Assembly: GCF_037893015.1 (NCBI RefSeq)
Contig: NC_133663.1
Coordinates: 220,623,753-220,687,752 of the forward strand
Length of the DNA stretch: 64,000 nt
Reading direction: 5' to 3'
Origin: Macrotis lagotis
Taxonomy: Eukaryota > Chordata > Mammalia > Peramelemorphia > Peramelidae
Numbering within the stretch: the first letter of the stretch is position 1; each line of letters starts with the position of its first letter. Below, piece after piece: positions 44,608 through 55,278 of the stretch. The notes beneath the pieces are model-generated. The model had not been told where the DNA came from. It worked only from the letters and a program-made list of their open reading frames with translations, and made no database searches. A program made the translations under genes and the position numbers.

Positions 44608-46743
44608 TTTTTTTTGCATTTCAATAGTTTTATTGAAAGGTCACTTTCTTATATGCCTTCCAAATCCTATGTCAATTTAGATTCATTTACCTATAACAGG
44701 CCTTAAGTGTTCCAACTACCATATTAAATTAAATTGCTGCTTACTTGAATCTGGACAGAAAACTCACTTTAGTCTCTCAAATCTAATTGTTACAGGAGCA
44801 TTATGACAATAGCATACTCCCTATGTATTGCTATTAAATACAAAGTTCTATACCAATGGTCCAGTTTCATACCAAGAGTACTCTTTAAAGTTCTAGTGTT
44901 AGCATTAGAATATATTGTTTTAGAAGGACAAAGCTGAGGTTTCAGGGTGGCAGACTATACAACAAATTAATTTTTTTCCCTAAGGGGTTAGATATTGAGA
45001 GAAAATTCATTCTGTATAAAACTTTGTATACCATATCACTTGTTCTAGGATAACGTTGAAGATCACCTAAATATAATTTGTCTGTCTACAAATTTAATAT
45101 TATTTTTAAATCAAATTTAAATGAAAAATATGGCCAAAAATAAATCTTTAGAATTATTGGATTATCTAGTTGTATAAGGCTTTATCAAGACTATTTATAC
45201 TGCCTCAAAGACTAGTAACTTGACTACACTAAGTGCATCAAACCATTTTTCTGAAGTTGATCTGTTTTTGATGTGAACTTTCATCACAATTCAAATAACA
45301 TTAAAAGTCAATCACACCTTGTCATCAATACTATCTATAATTGGTATACCAATCCAGATACTACTAAATTGGATCAATATTAACTACCAATTCACAGTAT
45401 AGTCTCCCATTCTTAAATCTACTTTGGGGTTTCACATTTGAGTTTTTACAAACATGCTTCAAAAGAGGATCATAATTTAGTCCTGAACACATCTGCAACC
45501 ACAGCACACAACTGATTTCCAGCTATAACCTCTTTTCCCCTCATCGAAAACATCAGTGCTAACCTAGTTGCTGTGTTTCAGGCTTCACAGCTTAAATCCA
45601 TTCTAATATTGAAGTCTACAGTTCTTATGTGAAATACGCCTTCAAAATCATTGAATTTCTTCACCCTAAGAATCCTTTTAAGACCCAGTTTCATGGATTG
45701 TTGGAAGATGAGCAATTCTGTAATAACTATGCTTCAACTGGCGTGCAGTACGTCCAGACACAATGCATTTCAACTTCTGAACATTTGGTTTAGAACACTT
45801 ATTTGATGAGTATTCAGTTAGGCACTTCGCTACAAGTTCCTGCCAGAAGGTCAGATCTCTGCAATGTATCTTAGAATGTTTCTGTAGACATTCTACTCCT
45901 TCTGTCAATTCCATAAATTTCTGTGCTTGAATCCCCAGTGCTATTATAGACAATGCTAATACAGAAGGCTTTGCTTTAGAAAACATAATCCTACAGTGGC
46001 ATGCCTTAAGCTGAGCTTCCAGTCTTTCAAAACTCAGATTCTTTCTCCTTTCAAATGATAAATTCTCATGAATGAGTGAATAATAGAGCTTTAGAAACTG
46101 AAAAGCAGTAGTAGCTTTGACTTTCCAACACACTTTCTCTAATACAATCTTTTCCATTCTCATCAGGTCAGAAACTGAATTTGTATTGAATTATTTGAAT
46201 CAAATCAGTGGCTAATGGGACATTTCTCTCTTCCTCTGTTGATTTCACAGCAACTTAATCCCACATATCCAAGATGTTTGGGCTTTACCTTCATTTTAGA
46301 TAGAAATCTGTCCAGTAAATTCACAGCTAGAGAAAAAGTATCTGAATCAAAACCGAAGAACTGAGTGAGGCTAAGAAGGTCTTTCACTTCGAAGTCTGTC
46401 AGTCTTGCAGTCATCCGAAGGCCATTATCATGAGCAGATTCAATTAGTCTCAAGCCACAGACCTTTGGCTGACATCTGGACTCCTGTTCCAACAGAACAT
46501 TCAACTGGTGCAGCAGTTTCTGAGCTTCAGTTGTTACCAGGGCCTCTATCATCTTGAGCTCCTCCAGGCGGCGACCACGCCTCTCCTCAACCTGAAAAAT
46601 TAGTTCAAACGTCCCGGACGACGTGGGAACTATCTAGGTGAGAGGAGAGGGGCCCGGGGGGGAGGGGATAGAGTGGGGCTCGCGGGGCAGCAGCTGCAGC
46701 CAGCGAGGAGGACGCTGGTCCCAGGCCGCAGAGCGCTCAGGCC
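44608..46743 (-). pseudogene. CCNG1: Processed pseudogene of cyclin G1
   Basis: Retrocopy of CCNG1 mRNA. Cyclin G1 is a p53-responsive cyclin that binds PP2A B' subunits and MDM2. Coding region 46552 to 45678. It starts MIEALVTTEAQKLLHQ and keeps ESRCQPKVCGLRLIESAHDN, the cyclin box (LSLTQFFGFD, AVNLLDRFLSKMKV) and the C-terminal part (MRMEKIVLEKVCWKVKATTA, LEAQLKACHCRI, YSSNKCSKPNVQKLK, RTARQLKHSYYRI). No introns remain. An 11-bp deletion after GLSC and a 2-bp deletion before SDLMRM shift the frame. A GC-rich 5' UTR reaches about 46740. The full AT-rich 3' UTR ends with AATAAA (complement of 44629-44634) and an A-run. TSD TATTTTTACT lies at 44598-44607 and 46744-46753. It lies inside L1 ORF1, so it is younger than that L1. 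Nonfunctional as cyclin. Confidence 0.95.
46560..46740 (-). other. CpG-rich block: 5' UTR of the CCNG1 retrocopy
   Basis: The only GC- and CpG-rich stretch of this length in the window besides the minisatellite and HAL1 5' UTRs. It is explained by the copied first exon of CCNG1. It shows that the retrocopy is close to full length at its 5' end. Confidence 0.85.
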
Positions 46744-47180
46744 TATTTTTACTGTTATTGGAGTTGATTTCTTGGGTCAATTTTTCATAATTTTCCTGCA
46801 TGAGTCTCATTTCTTTTTTCCATTTCTCTTCTTCCTCTCTTCTTTGGTTTTTAAATTTTTTAAAGCTCTCCTATTAACTTTTTAGATATGAGTTCAAATC
46901 AGACTCTTTTTTAAAACATTTTTTTTAATTTAATGCAATGGGGTTTAAGTGATTTACCAAATGTCACACAGCTAGGCAATTATTTAGTATCTGAGGTCGA
47001 ATTTGAACTCAAGTCTTCCTGACTCCAGGGTTGAGGCTCTATCCACTGGACCACCTAGCTATCCCGCAATTCCTATGGGGGGGAGCTCTTGAGACTTCCC
47101 CCGTAAGTAATTTTATCATTTTTATTATCTTTATCTTCCAAGTAATTTTCTATAGTAGCACTCATCTTTTTTCCTCATCT
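46744..47180 (-). pseudogene. L1 ORF1 N-terminal half, antisense
   Basis: The complement of 46744-46880 is A-rich, coding for the coiled coil (for example EMRLMQENYEKLTQEIN). The complement near 47178 gives the start MRKKDECYY. A SINE interrupts at 46905-47068. Confidence 0.7.
46905..47068 (-). repeat. tRNA-derived SINE inside L1 ORF1, antisense
   Basis: AATGCAATGGGGTTTAAGTG, AATGTCACACAGCTAGGCAA, CTGAGGTCGAATTTGAACTC and GGACCACCTAGCTATCCC. More diverged than the neighbouring copies. Confidence 0.9.
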
Positions 47181-47184
47181 TTAC

Positions 47185-47735
47185 TGTTTTAGCTCAGCTT
47201 CTATGGGATGGGGAGTATAGATCCAAGCTTTTTATGTTGGAACTGGGGTCTTATCCCTGGCTTGTTTTTGGCCAAGATGTTGCCTATGTAATCTAGGTCT
47301 TTTCTTTGAAGAGATTTATTTCCTCTTTTATGTCCAGGTTCTGCCTATGTAGGGGTTTGTTTCTGATCTAGTCCTGTCTTTTGCCCCAATATTCCCAGGT
47401 TCAGACTTTCTTTGGGGTTGGAACCCTCCCTGCTGGCTTGCTATATAGCTGCTGGGACCTACACTGTCGTCAAGCTGTCAGAACCTGAACTGCACTGTGA
47501 CTTAAAGCTTTCTCCCTCTCTAGCCTCACTTGGCTTCACTTTCCCTTTTCTCCCGAAGAGGTAGACCTTCACTGAAGATCCTCTATGATATCTACTGTTG
47601 AAAACTTCTTTGGATCTTCTCCCTTTCTTGGTGAGAGCTGTAGCTTTAATGTCAATGCAGAGACTTCATTTATCTTTGGTAGGGAAAAGCTCCAGGAGCA
47701 TGTAAGCTTCACACCACCATCTTGACTCCTCTCTA
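47185..47735 (-). other. L1 5' UTR (internal promoter region), antisense
   Basis: Higher-complexity sequence ending at the L1 5' terminal motif GGAGTCAAGATGGTGG. In L1 elements this region carries the internal promoter. No intact promoter is claimed. Confidence 0.65.
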
Positions 47736-47737
47736 GA

Positions 47738-47865
47738 AGTCTACACCCCAATATTTAACTGAATGTAAATTCCTTGAGAATAGGTCTTTATATCAATCCC
47801 TCATACTTACTGCTGTGTCTACCCCATACTAAGTGTTTGATAAAAGGCTATTAGATGGTGACCAG
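47738..47865 (+). repeat. L2 3' terminus
   Basis: GAATGTAAATTCCTTGAGAA, TAGGTC, TACTGCTGTGTCTACCCCAT and ACTAAGTGTTTGATAAAAGG match an L2 tail. The minus-strand L1 begins immediately beside it. Confidence 0.6.
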
Positions 47866-47869
47866 CTAT

Positions 47870-48235
47870 TTTCAAATATACTGAAAGAAAATTAAAAGTA
47901 AAAATTGGAACTTTTTCCCTTTTGGTTAGTATTGGGAGAAGGTGGGGTGGTGGTCAAGGGCAATGAAATTGAATTTCAAGGAAAATCTCTGAAAATCCCA
48001 GAGACTGGAAAGACAGATATCTGTTAAATAATTGCTGAGATTCCAGTCTCCCTAATGTCTGCAAACTGAGCTAATAGATCCTAACGATGTCTTTCAGTTT
48101 CTTATATCTAAGTCAGAAATCAATCTTCTTAGAAAATCAGTAGTAAATACAGGCATGAAATTCTGTTGAGATTTATTTGTTTTTTCTTTTGGTTTATGAT
48201 GATGTAATTGGTTCTTTTATTGTTTATAAAATTTC
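47870..48235. other. No recognised feature
   Basis: Nothing supported here. Confidence 0.4.
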
Positions 48236-48237
48236 AG

Positions 48238-48390
48238 CAACTGGGTGGCCTATTATTCTGTACTAGGAACTAAAGATCTTCAAGGTGTGGGTTCTTGGTC
48301 CTTCCACAGATTTACCATGGGGCCTTAGGCAAGTCACTAAATTTCTATAGGTCCCAGTACATGAGTATGATTGAAGGCAGATAAATTAAT
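48238..48390 (+). repeat. Diverged MIR/tRNA SINE
   Basis: GCAACTGGGTGGCCTATTAT, GTGTGGGTTCTTGGTCCTTC and CTTAGGCAAGTCACTAAATT suggest a head and core. The rest is weak. Confidence 0.45.
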
Positions 48391-48399
48391 GAATAGAGA

Positions 48400-49095
48400 G
48401 CCTTGGGAAAACATTAAAAGAACAACAAACTCTGTCATTATTAACACTTTTGACACTGTGGAGGGATTTGTTGACAACACTTGTCTTTCTCTTTGAACTC
48501 AAATAAGAATCTTTTCTTACACAATAATATGCAAGGTTCTTACCCCTTGTCTGTTATGTAACACTGTCAGATTCAATGCCTCAAATCTTCAAGGAATATT
48601 TACATTGAACCTTAAATTCTCCAAATAAGAAAATATGAAAATACTTTAACTGTTTTTCTTCCTCATTTATTTCTCATCTCTTAATCATTCCTGGCTCCAT
48701 TGAAAAAACTAATTTGAATGTCAGACTAACTAAATTGCCAGTCTTCAAATTGTTTGTCAGCAAATCTATAGTTGTTAAATCTATAGTTGTATATCTATCC
48801 ATATTTGTTAGTAAAGATAGAGTTGTTTGTGTTGGAAGGTTAGAACCATCATAAATGTCCATTTAATTAATACCTATTGAAAGTCATTTCATTTAATAGG
48901 TATTAATGAAACCACAGGCTACATCTGTTAAGATCAGGAGCCAAACATGTGAAGAATGAAGCAAAATTATAGTTCAGATAGACTATAAGATCTAAAGAAC
49001 AAATCTGAGGAAAATTAAAAGAATAACATAAAATAACTTTATTTTTGCTTTACTTCTCACCTTCATATTTTTCTTTATTTTCTCCTTACAATCAA
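48400..49095. other. No recognised feature
   Basis: AT-rich. A short inverted/direct repeat (TTAATACCTATTGAAAG and ATTTAATAGGTATTAATG, 48867-48908) forms a near-perfect hairpin. Otherwise nothing supported. Confidence 0.45.
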
Positions 49096-49099
49096 TGTT

Positions 49100-49560
49100 A
49101 ACAACCATTTATTAATATATGTCTCAGACACTGTATCATACTCCGGGGATAATAATACTAATAAGCATTCATAGAATTATTTGTGTTTTACAAAGCATTT
49201 ATATATCGGTTTCTGATATGATTCTCATGACAACCTCTAAAGTAGTTGTTATTATTAACATTATTTTACTAATGAAGCACAGAGAGGCTAAGTGACTAGC
49301 CCAGAGTAACACAGTTAGTAAATTAGGAAGGATAAAGTCTTAGGTCTTCCTGACTCCAAGTTCAGCACTCTAAGTATTGTGCTCCTTAGATGCTTAAAAA
49401 GTAAGGAGGAAGCCAGATCCTACTTTCAAAAAGTCCAATGAAGGAGTCCACCTACAAACAATTATATATAAGAATGATATACACATGATAAAATGAGATC
49501 ATCTCAGAGGGAAGACAAGATTTTGACATTAGAAGCCAAAATTAATTTCCTTGCAAAAAA
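49100..49560 (-). repeat. L2-like antisense fragment split by a MIR
   Basis: L2-like flanks (ATTTATTAATATATGTCTCA, CACTGTATCATACTCCGGGG at the left; AGAATGATATACACATGATA and GATCATCTCAGAGGGAAGAC at the right) surround an antisense MIR-type SINE (about 49165-49395). Confidence 0.55.
49165..49395 (-). repeat. MIR-family SINE, antisense
   Basis: ATTATTTTACTAATGAAGCA, CAGAGAGGCTAAGTGACTAG, CCCAGAGTAACACAGTTAGT and GGTCTTCCTGACTCCAAGTT give the antisense order. Confidence 0.85.
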
Positions 49561-49584
49561 AAACAAAAAAGAAGAAAGATATAG

Positions 49585-49645
49585 CATGTAGCAATCAACA
49601 AGAATTTATTAAACACTATATTCTAGTACTAGTTGTACAAAGGAA
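49585..49645 (-). repeat. L2-like tail fragment
   Basis: CAATCAACAAGAATTTATTA and AACACTATATTCTAG, an antisense L2-like end. Confidence 0.45.
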
Positions 49646-49849
49646 AAAAAGAAAGTTTTTTTATCTTGAAAATCATGCATTTATCCTAATAACTAGCGTG
49701 TATATTTTGTATATTTTGTGATGTGTGATGTGCGTGTATGTGTGTTTATATATATATATATATGATATATGTATTTTATGTATATGCTATTCATGTATTA
49801 TGAATATACACAGAAGAAGCACAACATAATATGGGATAGAGGAAGGCTC

Positions 49850-50075
49850 TATCAATCAGGAGATAAAAATGTGTGGTCCCATGGTGCGGCTAAAGAGTCT
49901 GGGGTAGAACTGAATTTGGAATTGGACAACCTGGCTTCAGAGTTCTCCCCTGATATATTATATTATCTATTTGACCTTAGAAAAGTCACTGAACCCTCCT
50001 TGGTAATATTTCCTTGTCTGTAAAATTAAGCAGTTGGAATAGAAGTCATTTGAGATCCCTTCCAAGTTTAGATCT
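49850..50075 (+). repeat. MIR/THER-type SINE
   Basis: GACCTTAGAAAAGTCACTGA, CTTGTCTGTAAAATTAAGCA, GTTGGAATAGAAGTC and GATCCCTTCCAAGTTTAGAT match the body and 3' end of THER/MIR SINEs. Confidence 0.65.
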
Positions 50076-50537
50076 ACATACTGAAATCCCAAGGATGGAT
50101 GAATTCTAAATATATAATCCTGGTGTTATTTTAACACAACTCCAAACATTAACTTTGGATAATTTTTATGCCTCTTTACTGTTTGTTCTTTGTCAGATTG
50201 ATATACAAAAGTTCATACAATATGTCTCCAATCCTAATGGTAAATCTTCCAAAATACAGTTGTTTTGTGTGATTCAATTTCTACATAATGGCTTAAAAGT
50301 AGGTACAAAAGCATGTCTTAGAAAAATATTTGGATTAACAATAATACTGAGATTCAACTATTTCTGAAGTTGGACTTCATTCTGAAATTTCTCTGGCTTC
50401 TTCCATTACTTCTTCTCTTTGTCATTTGCCATTACAGACATTTCCAGACTCTAAGATAGAAAATATTACTTGACTCAAATATATGTTTTATCATATACTA
50501 CAAATGTGGTCAAATAGCAAGCTTCTAAAACTACATA

Positions 50538-50639
50538 TGATATATATATATATATATATATCTATATATATATACCATACTTAGAAGATGACTGTCTCCA
50601 TAGCTATACTAGTATTTAGAAAAACTGGGTTCCTAAGCA

Positions 50640-50701
<62 letters not shown>
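50538..50701. repeat. Two (TA)n microsatellites
   Basis: Arrays at 50540-50572 and 50642-50701. The second is about 30 pure units. Confidence 0.97.
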
Positions 50702-50703
<2 letters not shown>

Positions 50704-50964
50704 AATCCTCACCACTCATATGACCACATGCCTTTTGGTATATGAGTGCCATACCAGATACTATTTATCAATATATAATGTAGTATAACATGCAATTATC
50801 ACACCTTCCCAGATGAGGTAAGGAACACACACTGAACTGCTAGAATCTTTGTTCAGAACTCTGCAATAATATGAAATTTTCCCTATCTGCTTTATAAAGA
50901 TAGTCTAAATTTAATCTTACCACATGAATTGGTCTTGTACTTAAAGAACAATAAGATTATAATT

Positions 50965-51075
50965 TAAAAGCTAAAAGGGATGTCAGACACTATTTAGCCC
51001 AATACCCTCATTTTATTGATAGAGAAACTGAGGCCCACAGAAGTTTAATAATTTTACAATGGTTACTCAAATATT
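50965..51075 (-). repeat. MIR-like SINE fragment, antisense
   Basis: TTAGCCCAATACCCTCATTT, TATTGATAGAGAAACTGAGG and CCCACAGAAG match antisense MIR. Confidence 0.65.
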
Positions 51076-51299
51076 AACTGTCAGAAACAAAATTATTTTT
51101 ATACTGTTGGTACATTTCACAAAATGTTCTGCTACAACTAACTATATAAGAATATTTATATAGTAAAAAATCTTAAAATAAGAATTGAGGAGCATTTATG
51201 AGAGCAAAACAGAACCAAAATGGTAGGAATTCGATTTTTGGAAATTACTGAAAAATAATAGCATTTTTTCTTATTTATTAATTATAATATTCTCAACTA

Positions 51300-51510
51300 T
51301 ATGTAAAAGAGGCTGTGATTCTGTGGACAGAATATTATCTGTAAAGTCAGAGGCCTTAGGTGCAATTTCTAGTTTTATCCCCTTACTAACTTATATAATC
51401 CTGGGAAATTCACTAAACTTTTCTAAATCTCAGTTTATTGTTGCTTTTTTTAATCTATAAAATGAGACCATTGGAATTAGATAATTTCTTAGATTCCATT
51501 CCAATTTTAA
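51300..51510 (+). repeat. MIR/THER-type SINE
   Basis: AATATTATCTGTAAAGTCAG, CTAAATCTCAGTTTATTG, AATCTATAAAATGAGACCAT and TTAGATTCCATTCCAATTTT follow the sense order, diverged. Confidence 0.6.
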
Positions 51511-51879
51511 ATACTGATTCCAAGATGAGGATGAAAAAGATTGGGATAAGTATGACCAGAGTTCCAACTTGCAATTTTCAATACAAACCACTACCTAGTT
51601 TACACAGGTGAATATGTTGATATTTAAATGATTTGCTTGACACTAGGGCCATTAATTTGAACTCTTTTATCATAAACTTATATTCCCTCATTCATAAATT
51701 TAGGTGGATGGAGCGAATTCTCTAAATTCTGATGATATGAATAGAAGACATAGGAAATGGAAGCTAGAGAAAGAGATGGTAAATATAGCTGAGACTGCAT
51801 CATGGTTAGAAATTAGAAATTAGAAAATTAGAAATTCTCAGGTTAGAAACTCCCTTTACCGATGCAGTTAGCAATCTAT

Positions 51880-52028
51880 CTCTAACTCTTAGAGAGTTAT
51901 CTAAGGGTTTAAGGGATAAACCTGAATTAGCACAAAACTAAGTGTGTATCTGAAGCTAGTCTTGAACCCAGGTCTTACTGAATCCAATATTGGCCCTTTG
52001 TCTACTGTGTCTCCCTATACCTCTAGTC
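51880..52028 (-). repeat. MIR-like SINE fragment, antisense
   Basis: AGTCTTGAACCCAGGTCTTA, CTGAATCCAATATTGGCCCT and TTGTCTACTGTGTCTCCC match the antisense 5' half of a MIR-type SINE. Confidence 0.6.
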
Positions 52029-52429
52029 ACAGATATAAATACTCCCAATGAAAGAATAAATACTTGAAGGTTACTTAACAGTTTAAAGCATCTTATTCCT
52101 TTCAGTATTATAAAAAATTACTCTTGCAGAGGAAATTCACTATTTTAATTCTACTTCAAGAATATATATATCATCAACTTAAACATTTATTTGACCCTAA
52201 TATTCAAGCATTTATGGTTTTTTATATCATTTTAAATATTTTTACTTTTGTAGGTTATATTTTTAGTTAAAACTTTATTTTTCCCCAGTAATATGTAAAA
52301 ATAATTTTTAACATTCATTTTCCTTAAATTTTGAGTCCCAAATTCTCTATTTCTTTATCTTCCTGCCTCCCTCATTGAGAAAGGCTAGCAGTTTGATATA
52401 GGTTACACACATGCAGTCATATAAAATAG

Positions 52430-52652
52430 TTTTTTTTTTTGTCCTTCATTCTCGAAGAGGGTAATGACATGGGCGAGCACATGAATTGGATGGCCAGGTA
52501 TAAATCAGGACAACTGGAGATGGCTCTGGATGTGAGGCAACTGTAGAGTTAAATGACTTTCCCAAGGTCATACAGCTAATAAGTGTGAAGGGTCTGAAGC
52601 TAGATTCAAACTCCCATCTTCCTGATTCCAAGGATGGTGCTCTGCCACATAC
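52430..52652 (-). repeat. MAR1/RTE-tailed SINE, antisense
   Basis: Starts with a T-run and GTCCTTCATTCTCGAAGAGG (complement of the RTE-like tail), then GAATTGGATGGCCAGGTATA, ACTTTCCCAAGGTCATACAG and CAAGGATGGTGCTCTGCCAC. Confidence 0.88.
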
Positions 52653-52849
52653 ATAGTCATGTTGAGAAAGAAAAACAGACCAAAAAAAAAACCCCAAGAA
52701 AAATAAGGAAAGTAAAAAAAAAATCTCTTTCAATCTGCATTTAGACTCCATCAGTTTTCTCTGGAGTCACAATTCCTTTGGAATTATCTTGAAACATTGT
52801 ATTCTTCAGAATAGTTATTTTTCACAGCTGATCATATAATTTCGTATTT

Positions 52850-52993
52850 TAGGTTTTTTTGCAAGGCAATGGGGTTAAGTGGCTTGCCCAAGGCCACACA
52901 GCTAGGTAATTAGTAAGTGTCTGAGACCGGATTTGAACTAAGATACTCCTGACTCCAAGGCTGGTGCTCCATCCACTGTACCACCTAGTCCCT
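52850..52993 (-). repeat. tRNA-derived SINE, antisense
   Basis: TTTTGCAAGGCAATGGGGTT to TACCACCTAGTCCC. Nearly full length. Short flanking similarity (ATATAATT) may be the remaining target duplication. Confidence 0.92.
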
Positions 52994-53215
52994 ATATAAT
53001 TCTTCTTTTACTTCTTTTTTTAAAAATCTCATTATGATATAGTCCCATTAGTATTGCTAGGTCAAGGATTATGTATAATTTTATAACTTTTTGAGCACAG
53101 TTCCAAAATGGTCTACAGAATAGTTAAGAGAAGTTCACAACTCACCACCAGTGTATTAGTGCCTGAATTTTTCCACATCCCTTCCAACATTTGTTATTTT
53201 CTTTTTCTACCATAT

Positions 53216-53275
53216 TAGATTAGAAAAATGCAAATTAAAATAACTTTGAGGTACCACCCCACAACCATACATTTG
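53216..53275 (+). mobile_element. Inverted L1 segment (sense)
   Basis: TAGAAAAATGCAAATTAAAA and TAACTTTGAGGTACCACCCC is the L1 stretch that normally lies just upstream of the ...AATGTTGGA... sequence, here in the opposite orientation to the element at its left. This is the structure left by twin priming. Confidence 0.7.
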
Positions 53276-53289
53276 ATATATAGTCAATA

Positions 53290-53620
53290 CAACATAGTTT
53301 TGCTCCCACAGTCAGCAAAGGGACCCTTATAATTTTTCTTTCTGAAAAGTTGAATGACCCCTCTTACCTTCTCTGAGGGAGAGTTCCGTAACCACTCCAC
53401 CCCCAGACATGAATTAGTTGCCCCTAAGGCCTGATACTAGTTTTCTGGGGTGTGTTCTTTGCAGGACAGTGCTCCCCTTTCACCCTGGTGTGACAGAAAT
53501 GTTTTGACAACCTTTTTAGTTTCTTAGATGGGAAAATTGTTTCATCTCTTCCTTTTGTGGGTTCTGTATCTCTAGTATTTGTTTTGCAGTATTCCCTAGG
53601 TTTCTCTCTAAACTGAAACT
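53290..53620 (-). mobile_element. Possible L1 5'-UTR-like segment, antisense
   Basis: Higher-GC sequence (GTTTTGCTCCCACAGTCAGC, GGTGTGTTCTTTGCAGGACA, CCTGGTGTGACAGAAATG) that resembles a marsupial L1 5' UTR in antisense. It lacks the terminal CCATCTTGGCTCC motif, so the assignment is tentative. Confidence 0.4.
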
Positions 53621-53744
53621 TCTAAGTTGGTCTTCAAATTGATTACTGCATAGTCAAAGGGGTGAGCTGAAGAACCAGGTAAGATTTTGTTCATCATTGT
53701 TGTAGATCTTGAGGGAGTCTGGCTATCTAAATGACTTTTTGTTT

Positions 53745-53809
<65 letters not shown>

Positions 53810-53830
53810 ATATATATATATATATATGTC
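53745..53830. repeat. (TG)n-(TA)n microsatellite
   Basis: About 30 TG units followed by a TATA run. Confidence 0.97.
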
Positions 53831-53834
53831 TGTG

Positions 53835-55145
53835 TGTATCATCTTGTGTTTTATGCAGAAAATTTCCTGTGGTAGGATATAGTACAAGTTGAAGATTTTA
53901 AGGCATAGGCTACATGAAAAGATTTGGGAAATGATGATGGTCAGTAATGATGATGATTTTTGCCATATATTATGTAGGAATCTTTCCTTAAAAGTCTCAT
54001 GTATCCCTGTGCCAGAGTTTAAGGAACCCTGGTATTTAAAGATCATGGAACCATAAAAGTTTTAATTTGGTTAGGAAAAAATGTCCAATAAAACTACAGA
54101 CTAAGTGTTTGTTATGAGCCTCCACAACTCTTGCTAAGGTTAAGAAATTAAATGAAAAGACTGAGACCAGAAGCCTTGAAATAGAAAAATCCTAATTTGC
54201 TTTAACAAAAAGGTTTTTTTTAAATGATATTTGCAAATTTCAGACTGTGTTAGATAACTAGAGATTTTCTTTAATCTGTCATGGATTATTAAACCAATGA
54301 TCAAAGAGTCAGCAGAAATTCACTTGGAGCAAACGATAGGAGCTAATAACATTTAGGTGGTTTTTTTTTTAATAAATGTGACTATAAAGATGAATCTGGA
54401 GATTTCAGATAGCAATCTGATAGCATTTTTCATGACCCTTGTGTATATGGTTTTACTATTGGTTTGTCAAAGGTGGCAATTGTTTTATCATGTATCCAAA
54501 TACAAGAAAAAAATTTTCTAAGGCATCTGGCTATCTGGTATTTTAGATTTTATGAAAAATATTTTGGGAAAAACACAATCATATAAAAATGACAACAATT
54601 GCAGCTTGTGAGCCAATGTGTTCAAAAGAAATATTAAGAAAAACTAAATAAAAAAACTCATATACCCCCCAAAAAGAAAATATCGATTTCTATCTTAATG
54701 TAAAGTTTTGAATATATAAATATAACAAAAATTATGTTGAATAATGAAACTAATTTTAAAAGGAGGGAATAAATACTTGTAGACTTATTAGCAATTTTAA
54801 GACTACTATATGTTGAACATTTTTTCAAAAAATGAGCAAAGACTTGTAATCAAAAAATAATACCAAAAGTAAAGACAATTGATTATCTTTTTACAGATAC
54901 ACACACAAAATAAATTCATTAATGATGGGACAATGAACAGTCTGATTGTTGATTTATTAGAATAAAGACCAATATTAATACAATGCCAGAAGAAAGACTG
55001 AAAATCAGGGTAAAACAAAATATGTAATTAAAATAACTCTAACCTAATTTAGCTAATTATGATAAAATTGAAAATAGAAATCACTATATATTGTAAAAAA
55101 ATACTGAAAAATTAAAATGTAAGGTACCATTAAAGGAAAAGCAAT
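53835..55145. other. No recognised feature
   Basis: AT-rich interval with no supported gene or named repeat. Confidence 0.4.
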
Positions 55146-55149
55146 GTCC

Positions 55150-55275
55150 AAGTGAAAGGATATATTCTATTGTGCCATGACATGGCCAAACCATAACTGA
55201 ACTTATGTATCCAGATCTGGGCACCAAACCATAAGCTGAAAACTGGAACGCATCAAGAGGAAGGTAAAGAGAATA
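55150..55275 (+). repeat. CR1/L3-type LINE fragment
   Basis: ATGTATCCAGATCTGGGCAC, CAAACC, AACTGGAACGCATCAAGAGG and AAGGTAAAGAGAATAG parallel the CR1/L3 3' coding end (gttctgggcacca...ctggaaagcatccagaggagggcaacc). A further weak piece may continue after the duplicated block, at 55530-55640. Confidence 0.55.
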
Positions 55276-55278
55276 GTG

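Larger units (their letters stand above)
41880..47735 (-). mobile_element. Minus-strand L1 with nested insertions
   Basis: One L1 read from right to left. The 5' end is GGAGTCAAGATGGTGGTGTG (complement of 47712-47731), followed by a 5' UTR to about 47180. ORF1 starts as MRKKDEC near 47178 and continues, broken by insertions, to about 43850. ORF2 endonuclease lies in 42390-42580 (LLIIYVPNGIASKFLEE, then TLIMGDLNLPLAELDKS with the MGD(F/L)N active-site motif). The segment just after it (41913-42113) reads ILENDNNETSYQNLYDAAK. The element stops in ORF2 before the reverse-transcriptase core, so it lacks its 3' half. Insertions: SINE (46905-47068), CCNG1 pseudogene (44608-46743), chimeric insert (43461-43735), SINE (43046-43176). 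It is multiply mutated and inactive. Confidence 0.85.
52262..53215 (-). mobile_element. L1 3' end, antisense, with two nested SINEs
   Basis: Reading right to left: CAAATGTTGGAAGGGATGTG (complement of 53174-53193), then ATGGAGTCTAAATGCAGATT-like text, AGGAAGATAAAG-like purines and an end with AAAATGAATGTTAAAAATTA and AATAAAG. This is the marsupial L1 3' UTR to its terminus at about 52262. Two SINEs split it (52430-52652 and 52850-52993). Confidence 0.8.

Noticed and set aside
46560-46740. CpG-rich block considered as a promoter CpG island of a host gene
   Set aside because: It is the copied 5' UTR of the CCNG1 retrocopy, bounded by the target duplication.
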